Shown here: in pieces, positions 1 through 8,962 of the stretch
Numbering within the stretch: the stretch's first letter is position 1
Layout of the letters: each line of letters begins with the position of its first letter
Made by a program: the position numbers and the translations under genes
Assembly (NCBI GenBank): GCA_947650285.1
Contig: CANTFL010000106.1
Location: 310,001 to 374,000, forward strand
Length of the DNA: 64,000 nucleotides
Direction of reading: 5' to 3'
Source of the DNA: Hyaloperonospora brassicae
Taxonomy: Eukaryota; Oomycota; Peronosporomycetes; Peronosporales; Peronosporaceae
The notes under the pieces: model-generated
Database searches by the model: none
Told to the model about the DNA's origin: nothing
What the model saw: the letters and a program-made list of their open reading frames with translations, nothing else

Positions 1-1050
1 TGCCACGAAGGACTTGCAAGAGTTTAACGTTAAATGTGGGGCACTTCTGCTTGTAATGTCAACGCGAAACTTCTTGGACGTTGATGATACTCTGAAACGC
101 ATGATCCTCAAGTGTGTCAAGTTTCAGGCATCCTATCTGGTCGTAAAGAATTATATTTCTTCACTTATCTCGACATAACCTAAGAAGATGCTGCTACCTC
201 GTCATAAAGAAAGCACATCCTCGTTTATGTGAAATTGTGAAGAAGCATTTAGCACGGTCGTCGCGATGAATTTAAAAAGTAAACGTAGGGTCAAGATTCA
301 GTCCAACCATAAATGCTCTCTTCAGTCACCGTCTTCTCAGTCACAGATTTGCTTGATGACTTTTTGTCGAAGAAGCGCCTCGGATAGCAAACAATCATCG
401 GAAGGGACGATTATGAATCCGCGACTAGTCTATTGGTAATACTCGAAGTCGCGATTACATATGCGCGACTACATAATGTTTTAACTCACTTCATCAATCA
501 AGGTTTTGAAGTCGAAAACTTATGTAGGCTAAGACTAGCAAAAGTGATTGCGAACTAAGGACCTACATTTATATGCATACTTTGTATGCTGCTAAAACTA
601 GCGATCTTACCTTGCTTCCATAGGCTTAGCAATATGTTCCGTGCCTGATGCTACATCCAACTCTTCCGAATTTATTATAGCGTTTTTGGCCATCGTTGCA
701 CTTAGGAATTGTACCCACGACCAATGCAGCGGCCGAACTACCTACATGTAATAGTCACCTCGTAAACTTGCAACGATAGATGTTGCAACCTTATCGGTAG
801 CATCAAACGGCATATGACTTCCCTCTTCTTGGACTTTAGACGCCGTCTCAGCATATGAACGCATTCGCAAAGCCCCGTTCTTATTGATTTGGGAGCACAG
901 TGCATGGATTTTTAATCATGCGATATCAACAGAAAATGGGTCGGGTCAGACTTACAAGTGCTCCAATTCCCAACGTGATCAAACAGTAGTCACTATGTAA
1001 CTACAATGTTATCAATAAGTCGATAAAGTGACGGATGGTTGGGGGTGTAA
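1..1050. other. AT-rich intergenic sequence, no gene seen
   Basis: No open frame with protein-like composition is visible on either strand. The stretch is AT-rich compared with the gene-bearing right part and leads into two degenerate LTRs, so it is probably decayed repeat sequence. I could not align it to either copia element of this window. Confidence 0.5.
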
Positions 1051-1521
1051 TGTGCTGGGATGAATCCGTTACATGTCATTGACACCAAAATTGTGTCAAC
1101 TAAGTATATCGTCAATATCATTGACAATATTCTCCAGTATTTACCTTGCCAGGTAATCATTATGCTAATGTTATCGTCGAATGTATTATTTGACACTACT
1201 CCGCTTATTGATTGATAGGGCTGTTATACCAACCACCTTAATAACCAATAGCTGCTAGACGCGCGCAACGGGTGGCGAGCAATTATAGCTATGATGAACG
1301 TGTAGTTGGACATTTTGAAAGTAAAACAAAAGAGACTTGATCAGAGACTTTTCTATGCGTCAAATGCAGCTTTATCATTCCCTTCTGATAATGTCTGCTC
1401 GTTTAGTAGACTTACCTTCCTCTGCACGTACAATGTTCGTGAGGTTACGAGGCACCAGCTTACTTTGTGTCAATGTAGGTAGCCTTTACTGAGTCGGCAC
1501 GATCGTCGGTGCCCTGTTTCA
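1051..1521 (-). mobile_element. Degenerate solo LTR (copy A of the TGTAACGGGG family)
   Basis: It aligns in patches with the better preserved solo LTR at 6157-6599. Shared blocks are the CCGTTACATG-like start, a central block containing GCTGCTAGACGCGCGCAA and GGGTGG, and the end CGTCGGTGCCCTGTTTCA. Strand is set by the terminus that reads TG(T/A)AACGGGG in the copy at 6157. No matching 5-bp target duplication remains and the left boundary is approximate. Confidence 0.55.
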
Positions 1522-1573
1522 CGTCTGTTTCTCATAATGCCTGCCTACTTGCTTCTTATATGCTTAACAACTT

Positions 1574-2012
1574 TGTATCGGGGTGACCCTGTTACATTCT
1601 ATCGGCATCTGCAAGAATGGACAATCAAGAATATTATGTTAAGGGTTCTATCAACAATATTGCTACCTACAGTGATATTGTCGCATGAACCAAGGCTTCA
1701 CCCATTGGTTGATATACGCCATTGCATCAACCCACCGATCGCTGATTGACGCGCGCAATGGGTGGTGGGTGAGTAGACGTCACTGTACATGGTTGTTTAT
1801 CATTTTTCTTGAGCTTGTACGAATTGATGAGATTTAGGACTTAACTGTCTTCAAGCATAGTTTTACTTTTCCTATTACTGAGCGTTGGCTTTAGTGGTAA
1901 CACCTTTCTTTGCGTGCGTGTAAGCGAGGTAGCAAGGCATTAGGCCCCACTGTTGCCAGTAAGGATCAGCTACGTACTGTAGTCAGTACGTAGTCATCAA
2001 TGCCATTTTACA
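1574..2012 (-). mobile_element. Degenerate solo LTR (copy B of the same family)
   Basis: Same family as 1051-1521 and 6157-6599. It starts TGTATCGGGGTGACCCTGTT, holds the central block with TTGACGCGCGCAATGGGTGG, and ends AGTCATCAATGCCATTTTACA. The flanks AACTT (1569-1573) and GACTT (2013-2017) differ at one base and look like a decayed 5-bp target duplication. The length of 439 bp is close to the 443 bp of the preserved copy. It lies only 52 bp from copy A, so this site has been hit repeatedly. Confidence 0.65.
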
Positions 2013-2445
2013 GACTTGATCAACAAATACGTACGATAATATCTTTTGCTAGTGAGACTTGTGGAGCAGGAGAGGCCAGAAGTCGAATGGCTGCATTTAC
2101 CAATAATCCAGCAATTTCCAAAAGACCCAATGTGAGCTTTTACTTGCTGCAGATTGGACCCGAGTTTTGCGGATCTTTACTCTTCCGTAGTAATTCTTCG
2201 TGCCGAATTTGCTACAGTTTTGACTGCTACCGCACTTGGAATTAGCAAGCAGCAGCACTTTGCACGACGAAATGCACCCAGTATCAAAGCATTCAAATGG
2301 TCTCAGGCACGACTTATTTGTGTGATTTGACTGCTCGAGTGGTAGAATGAGAGCATTTACGACACTAACCTAGGTTCACTAGGACATTGCGTCATCTAAG
2401 ATGACGAAGGTCTCACGTTTAAAACAGTCAGTTTACTCCGTCCTT
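2013..2445. other. Intergenic flank of the old copia insertion
   Basis: No gene is recognised here. Before the copia insertion this sequence was directly downstream of the effector-like gene now ending at 8090, because the same AGTTT target duplication borders it at 2446-2450. It would then have held the effector's original 3' untranslated region. Confidence 0.5.
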
Positions 2446-2450
2446 AGTTT

Positions 2451-2644
2451 TAAAACGAAATCTTAACTACCTCTCTGTGCTGCAAAATGATAAGTAGTAT
2501 TAAGAATTAAACTACTACTTAAAAGAATGTATAAATGCACCTCATAAGCCGATCGCTCAATCCAGATCATTCAAATACCACTGTCCTTGCAAGTTGCCTT
2601 TTTCACGACGCGCCCATCACTTTCTTCACTCGTGATCCTCTACA
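2451..2644 (-). repeat. 3' LTR of the old copia element
   Basis: Direct repeat of 7902-8094 in the same orientation. On the minus strand it starts TGTAGAGGATCACGAGTGA. The outer end has drifted from the expected CA to TA. It is flanked outside by AGTTT and inside by the polypurine tract. Confidence 0.9.
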
Positions 2645-5600
2645 CTCCTCTTCAACGTGCACTCTCGCGAATTCCACTTTCATCGCGTAGTCGCATAAAT
2701 CGCGGAGCACCAAGTGGGTTTGTCAGATGATCAGCAAGTTGCATAGATGATGGAACATGCTTGAGCTGGATTTCGCCTTGTTCGATGTGGTTTCGCACAA
2801 AATTCACCCTGAGATCAATGTGCTAAGCGCTTGGTGTATATCCCCTGGTTCGTTGCAATACTTATCGCCGACTTATTGTCCATGTGCACCGTAGTTGCTG
2901 TCTTGCACGAGACACCCATCTCTTTTAGCAAATAACGGAACTACAAGACTTCTTGCGTAGCTAGCGCCAGTGCCATATATTCCGCTTCAGCAGAAGATAA
3001 AGCCACCTAAGTTCGGCGTTTGTTTTTGTACACCACAACAGCACCTTCAAGTAAAATCAACACGCAAGACGTAGATGGACGAGTCTTTTTTATCATTTCC
3101 CCAATTCGCATCACAATATGCCCAAAGCATCATCTTATTGTCGTTCGATTTCTTGTACGCAATTCCGTGCGATTGTGTTCCCATGAGATATTGCAAAACG
3201 AGTAAAGCCGCACACCAGTGCATCTGTCGTGGTTGGTACAAGTACTGCGGTAACACTGACATCGCGTAGCTAATGTACGGTCGTGTTGCATTCGCGATGT
3301 ACAACAGTGAACCTACCAATTTGCGATTAGAAGTGATGTCCTTTAGCACCAAGTGTGAATCATCCGGAGCAAGGTCTTGGCCTGCGCAGATAGGGTTGCG
3401 TACTGCATAAGCTCCACTCTGCTCAAACTTCGAGACCAACTTCATCATGAAATAAGACTGTTTTAGCACCAATTCTCCCTTTTCTTGTGAGTAATTCACC
3501 TCCATGCCCAAAATAAATTGCACAGCTCCAAGTGAATTTACATTAAAATCCTCTGACAAATCGTTGAAAATCTTGTCAACATCTGCATCTGACTTGCATC
3601 CGATCAGAAAGTCGTCCACATACAACACTATGTATGTCCGTGACTTATTGTTTGTATGATTGCGCCGAACAAAAAGACATGTGTCTCCACGACATTGATC
3701 AAAGCCCATGGCATACATACACAGAGCATATTTTTTGTGCCGAACCACAGCCGCTTGTTTTATCCTCTAGAAGGTGCTTCGTAGTTTGCACACCATTCCA
3801 GACGCAATCCCAACTCCAACGGGTGGCTCCATGTAAACATCTCCTTCCAAATCGCCATTTAAAAACGCCGTTTCCACATCGAAGTGCCGAATTACATATT
3901 GCATGCTGCAACAAACCGATAAGAACATACGAAACGTGTTTGAGCACGAAATAGGTGAATACGTGTAAAATTAATAAAACCATGCGTTTGCACATATCCG
4001 AGGGCAACCAAACGCGCTTTGTAATGAACAATGGCACCCTTTCTATCGTAATTGTGCTTAAATACCCACTTGTGGTCTATGACCTTGACAATTCGAGGAC
4101 GGTAGGCGGCGTCCCATGCGTGGTTCTTCAAATGGGCTTCAATTTCTGCTTTTATTGCTGCATTCCATTGTTCCGCGTCGTTTGACCGCAGCGCCTCTAG
4201 TAAAATCATCGGTACATGAGTAGCAGAAAACGAAATTTCGAAAATGTCAACACATTGACGTTTGAGGTCCGGCTCATCGTGTTTGCTGTCCACCGGCGAT
4301 CCATCAGCCAGAAGCGGTAAATCAATGTTCTCATCGTCAAAGCCGTCATTAGTGAGTAGACGAGTTGACGTACTATGAGACCTTTTTTAAGACCCCGAAT
4401 GAATCTTCAGTCGGAAATCTTGGGAGCGGGGATTCTCACACAGTACAATAACTTGCTACTAATTCGGAAGACTTTGGAGCATGTGTGTTATTATCCCCAC
4501 TTCCAGCGATTGTTCCGTGTGGTGTGCGACCGATCACGGAATCGTTCATGTCAATAACTTGCATATCCGTGTACTCCCCCGTAATCGGAACAAATCGTGT
4601 GACAGATTGAAATCTTCAGACGCATCCACGACTATGTCTTCCCAACTTTGTTGATCGTCAGCAGTCTCGTCAATGTCCATATCTTCAACCTCTTGATTCT
4701 TCTTCGTGTGCGGTACGTTCACATTTATTTCGGCGCGTTCATCATGAGAGTGCTTGCAGTGAGAAATAGGATCACGTAGAACAACAATATCTTTGTACCG
4801 CGAAGGAGGTCGCTCGTTTAATTTAACGGACCTGGTCATGACCAATTGTTCATTCACCAGATCCACACTCGGTATGCACTGGAAGTTTCCGAATTTCCAA
4901 GAAATATGCACTTGTTTGCCTCGCTGTCCCATTTCGTTCGCTTACAATCCGCTACCCGTAGATAGCCGGTCTTACCAAAGACACAAAAATAGCTCAAGTC
5001 TGGCTTCGATCCATACAACGTTTCGAATGGACTTATGTTAGGTCGAGCAGTGTTCGGAATTCGATTGATAGTGTAAGCTGATGCCATAACCGCCTCACCC
5101 CACGAAGAACGATTAGACCCCATGTAGTACATCATTTTACGGGCCATCTTGACAAGAGTTCGATTCATCCTCTCTGCTAATCCGTTTTGTTGAGAGTTGT
5201 ATGGCACGCTTGTCTGGTGGATGATACCTCGATCAGAACAGTACTTGTTGAATCGATGATTCACATACTCTCCAGCAATGTCACTACGGATGCACTCAAT
5301 CTTGCAATTCGTTTGCGTCTCCACCATAGCACAGAACGTCTATAAACGTTCGAAACTTAAAACTTTGCTGCCAGCAAGTAAATGTTGACATATCGGCTGT
5401 AGTCGACGATAAATGTGAGTATGTATAGAGCTCCACCCTTCGACTTCGGGTTCATAGGAACCATAACATCTGTGTGCATGATCTCGAGTGGTCGACTTGT
5501 CTTGACCTCACTTCCTGAAGTATGAATGAACGGGCTGCTTGTCATTTCCCGCGTGCACATCCATCACATAAACCATCATTAGATGCAACAACTTCTGTAA

Positions 5601-6156
5601 TACCATCGCAAGACTTCATCGCTTACATGACCTTGTTTGCAGACACATGACCAAGGCGAGCATGCCAGAGTCCACTAATGTCATTGATCGCGACATTGCT
5701 ATCAGCCTTGTGTGCCTTACATGTGATATGTTGCTTCACATTCCACGCAAACAACTTTCCCACTCGCTAAATAACTGCCAAAATCACGTTGTCACTCATC
5801 AGAACTTCTTGATCGCGCTTAAACTGAACAAGCTCGCCTCGACATGTCAGCGCTGCTACCGACACAAGCTTCTTGTCCATCCCAAGCACATGCAACATCT
5901 TCGTCAGCTTGACTTTCCGACCATTCTCGAGTAGAAATTGTACTGTGCCTCTTCCTTGTGTCTTCAACTGCTGTCTATTCGCCACAGTGATGTAAATTGG
6001 GGAGGTCAAATCTTCGTACACCACGAATTCACGTTTGCCATCAGTAATTTGAAGACTTGCCCCACTATCGAGCAACCAAGTCGAACTCGAAATTGGATTG
6101 TCACTGGATGCCAAGAAAACAAATTAATCACCAGGCCTCGATGGCTTCACGTTACG

Positions 6157-6599
6157 TGAAAAGGGGTAGCCCGTTATATGAAAATCGTCTTTAAGATGAA
6201 ATTGACAATAGCGAATATTACGTTGAACATTCTTTCAACGATATCACAGAGCATGATGATATTGTTGAAGATGACCGAAGAGTATACTCATTGGTTGATA
6301 TCGCGATGATGTCAACCCACCAATCGCTGCTAGACGCGCGCAATGGGTGTTGAGTAGACGTCATCATACATTTAGTTACATTAGTACAATTACGTCTGGA
6401 CAAATAGACATACAAGAGTTATAGGACTTGATTATATTAATTTCAGTTTTACTTTTCCTACGGCTAGAGTCTTTCACCTTAGTCGTTCTATGTTCCTCTG
6501 TGTAGTTCTACATCTAGCTGGGCACTGACTATCACTACAGTCAGTGATAGTAAAATACGTACTGGTTTATCAGTACGTAGTCGTCGGTGCCCCGTTACA
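6157..6599 (-). mobile_element. Nested solo LTR 1 (443 bp) with perfect TSD
   Basis: On the minus strand it starts TGTAACGGGGCACCGACGAC and ends CCCCTTTTCA. The 5-bp duplication TTACG is present at 6152-6156 and 6600-6604. It sits between the zinc-knuckle and protease parts of the broken copia element, so it inserted later. Internal sequence is absent, which means it is a recombined solo LTR. It carries two short hairpins near 6527-6580 (CACTGACTATCA... and CGTACTG...CAGTACG). Confidence 0.92.
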
Positions 6600-7023
6600 T
6601 TACGACACTGCGTTAATTTGTGTCCGTGCCGTCCACATTCAAAGCTCTACCTTGAATACTCGCATTGGCCCATCCTCTCCCAGAATGTTGGTAGCTATCT
6701 CGATTTTCTTCTCACCCACGGTGTCCTCGTCCAATTTGAAAGCGTCGAGGTACATTGCGCTTAGCATGCGCCATGAAAGCGGTTTCTTTCTTGTCTCGCT
6801 TCTAAGGCGTGTCGCACTCACGGCGGAGCATTTATTTTGCGTCCATCAGCGTCACGTTGCTATGTGCCTCAATTATGCGCACCATATCGTCATAGTCAGA
6901 TGATAGGCTTTCAAAAAGTAAAATCAACTTCTCATCACCATCAATGCTGTCACCGTCAGCTCTGAGCTTTATACACAGCTCATCAAACTTCAGTAGAAGT
7001 TCCATAAGACTCGTACCAGTCTC

Positions 7024-7555
7024 TGTAACGGGGTTACACGTCGACTATTAGTCGACAATAGGTGTGGTGCACACAAAGGATGGGATCCCCTTTATAGTAA
7101 CATTAGAACACAGTATCAATTGTTGAATACTGATGTCTGTCAACCATTGATTACGAGATCTTTTGATAGGCTTATTTAGGACATTAGCGAGTAGGTCAAA
7201 TACTTTGTTCTAAGGTGTTCTTTTAGGTTAAAAGAAGAAATAAATTCAGCTCCCATTTTAATCCGATAGACACTTGCCTCTTTGAGGCGTCTTGTGATAT
7301 TTAAGGAGGTAGCAACGCCTTGTTAAGGCAGCTACTCCTTGTTCACTCTGTGCGTTTGATTCTTTGAATCGTTTGGTCCCCCCTGGAACAGGGACCGTAA
7401 GCTCTCTGATCTTGTTGACTCTTTGAGTCGGGTTCTTTAAACCAAGCCTTAGCTCTTTGAGCTGTTGACTCTTTGAGCCGGTTTCTCTGAACCTTAAGTT
7501 GCTCATAGAGCGTGAAGTCTTCCTCTGACTTCAGGAGCTGTGTAACTTTGCTACA
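7024..7555 (+). mobile_element. Nested solo LTR 2 (532 bp) with perfect TSD
   Basis: It starts TGTAACGGGGTTACACGTCG and ends GTGTAACTTTGCTACA. The 5-bp duplication GTCTC is at 7019-7023 and 7556-7560. It interrupts copia gag: gag reading stops at its right edge and resumes at its left edge with the expected residues. The first ten bases equal those of solo LTR 1 although the orientation is opposite and the remainder differs, so the two belong to related families. Inside are a palindrome (GTCGACTATTAGTCGAC) and short repeats around CTCTTTGAG. Confidence 0.92.
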
Positions 7556-7883
7556 GTCTCCATCACAAAATCATGGAGTTTCTTCCGAAGTTGTACTCGG
7601 TTGTGAAGATTCTTCTTCGCAAAGAACGTCTTCAGTACCTCCTAAGCCTCAATAGCGGGCTCACGTTCCCAAACCATACATTGATAGGTTGGAGAGAGCA
7701 GCTTCATCAGCACATCCAGAGCCTTCATATCGGCGACTTTCCGTCCAGGATTTTTCCCGAAGCACTGCCGGCTCTGGCTTAACTAAGACGTGATCCAAAA
7801 GATCCTTGCGCGCAAGTGCCATGCGTGCCTTGTATTCCCACACGAAGTAATTGTTATCCGTGAGGATGTCATTGGGAGCTAAT

Positions 7884-7901
7884 GTATTTGGGCTCATAAC
7901 C
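7884..7901 (-). promoter_or_regulatory. Primer binding site of the old copia element, overlapping the gag start
   Basis: Directly inside the 5' LTR the minus strand reads GGTTATGAGCCC. This is complementary to the anticodon stem-loop of initiator tRNA-Met (GGGCTCATAACC) rather than to the tRNA 3' end, as in Drosophila copia and yeast Ty5, which use half-tRNA primers. The ATG inside this site is also the first in-frame gag codon. Confidence 0.75.
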
Positions 7902-8094
7902 TATTACGAAACCTCAACTACCTCTCTTTGCTGCAAAGTGGAAAGTAGTATTAAGAGTTAAACTACCACTTAAATGAATGTATAAATCACCTCATAAACT
8001 GATCGCTCAATCCAGATCATTCAAATACCATTGTCCTTGCAAGTTGCCTTTTTCACGACGCGCCCATCACCGTCGTCACTCGTGATCCTCTACA
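7902..8094 (-). repeat. 5' LTR of the old copia element
   Basis: Direct repeat of 2451-2644. Its first minus-strand bases, TGTAG, supply the stop codon (TAG at 8090-8092) of the upstream effector-like gene, which is transcribed in the same direction and so must read into this LTR. Confidence 0.9.
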
Positions 8095-8905
8095 AGTTTG
8101 CTGTTGCCATCATGTCCTCAAACTTAGAAAATTCTCGGTAGTTCTTCACCAGAAAGTTTGCGGTGGCATCCTCCGCTTTTCCAGCTTCCTTAAACTTATC
8201 AGCAATCCAGTCGGGTGCTTTGTTTTCCTTGCGCCATGTGCCAAACAAAGCATCCGGGAAGTCGTTGTCTACTTTTACAACATCTTTTAGCCATTCGTCG
8301 AAGTCACCTTTCGCCCCACCGAGTCTCAATAGTTCGTCCCGCGCCGCCTTTATCTCTCGCGTTATGATCCAGCCTTTCTCTTTGTATCGCTCAAAGACTG
8401 ATCGGTAGTGGGTCATCAGAAGCTTTGCAGCGGGGTGATCAGCTTTGCCAGCTTCCTTGAACGCATGGGTAACGAAGTCGGGACTCATTCCTTTGTACAA
8501 CCAGAAATCGAACAAACCGTCCGGTTTGTCATTAAGTTTCCTTGCAGCTTTCGTCAGCCAGGCGTCGAAGTCTTGACCCTCTCGCAACTTGCCAGGCGGT
8601 ACGAGCCCATTCTGCGCCTGTTCCTCTGGTGTCACTAGTTTCTTACCAAACACTTTTTCGATACGCAATGTTATCCCCTTGACCAGCGCATCAATGATTG
8701 AACCTGCTACAGCCTTCTCGCTTTCTGCGTTTGCTTTGTCACGGGCATAATTTAGTGCTCGCAATGATGGAGGGATATGCGTGAGCTCACTGAAGTGGGG
8801 AGGCAGAAGATTGACCAAGGTCGTCGTCGGTTTCGTGGAGACCGTGTCGTCGATGAGAACAAGCGCGACTATCGCAGTGAAGAGTAGATTGACTGGCGGA
8901 TGCAT
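8090..8905 (-). CDS. Secreted RxLR-like effector candidate with two W-containing helical modules
   Basis: The protein has 271 residues. A signal peptide covers about residues 1-24 (hydrophobic LLFTAIVALVLI). RALN at 49-52 stands where RxLR is expected, and ESEKA at 61-65 stands where the acidic dEER motif is expected. The C-terminal part holds two related modules, about 112-174 and 201-262, each built as FD(A/E)WL, then LFxxW, then FKEAGKA, then a Tyr-Arg turn; this resembles WY/LWY repeats. The family is known for host-translocated effectors; host target and activity are unknown. I chose the ATG at 8905, not the longer frame to 9277, because it gives the signal peptide and lies 41 bp below an Inr+FPR-like promoter. 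The stop codon is supplied by a copia LTR, adding one leucine to the original end. The RALN spelling makes the RxLR call tentative. Confidence 0.72.
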   Translation of the reverse strand: MHPPVNLLFTAIVALVLIDDTVSTKPTTTLVNLLPPHFSELTHIPPSLRALNYARDKANAESEKAVAGSIIDALVKGITLRIEKVFGKKLVTPEEQAQNGLVPPGKLREGQDFDAWLTKAARKLNDKPDGLFDFWLYKGMSPDFVTHAFKEAGKADHPAAKLLMTHYRSVFERYKEKGWIITREIKAARDELLRLGGAKGDFDEWLKDVVKVDNDFPDALFGTWRKENKAPDWIADKFKEAGKAEDATANFLVKNYREFSKFEDMMATANL

Positions 8906-8945
8906 CTGAGCGGAGCGTCGAGGGTGCTGAACGTGAAGTCTTTGA

Positions 8946-8962
8946 GGAAAAATGCGGACTGA
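8946..8962 (-). promoter_or_regulatory. Inr+FPR-like oomycete core promoter of the effector-like gene
   Basis: The minus strand reads TCAGTCCGCATTTTTCC. The oomycete core promoter is an initiator (YCAYTYY) followed by a flanking promoter region (MAWTTTNCC). The FPR part CATTTTTCC matches fully and the initiator at six of seven positions. It lies 41-57 bp upstream of the chosen ATG. Confidence 0.55.

Larger units (their letters stand above)
2656..7897 (-). pseudogene. Broken copia gag-pol
   Basis: Fragments run in copia order on the minus strand. Gag lies at 7897-7561 and, after a nested LTR, 7023-6600; it ends in a zinc knuckle whose first cysteine codon has become serine. Protease with LLDSGAS is at 6114-5767. 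Integrase is at 5560-4854, with GLAERMN marking the end of the DDE core. Reverse transcriptase is at 4293-3250, with LYVDD near 3625. RNase H runs from about 3250 to 2660, with AEYMALA, and holds several stops. Frameshifts separate most fragments, so no functional polyprotein can be made. Gag begins at the ATG inside the primer binding site. Confidence 0.9.
2451..8094 (-). mobile_element. Old, broken Ty1/copia retrotransposon with two nested solo LTRs
   Basis: The element lies on the minus strand. Its LTRs are at 2451-2644 and 7902-8094 (about 194 and 193 bp) and differ at roughly 17 bases plus one indel, about 9 percent, so the insertion is old. The target duplication AGTTT is perfect at 2446-2450 and 8095-8099. 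A polypurine tract (minus-strand GAAGAGGAG) abuts the 3' LTR at 2645-2653. The primer site GGTTATGAGCCC abuts the 5' LTR. The coding part is frameshifted and stopped in many places. Two unrelated solo LTRs (6157-6599 and 7024-7555) sit inside it. It interrupts the stop codon of the neighbouring effector-like gene. Confidence 0.93.
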
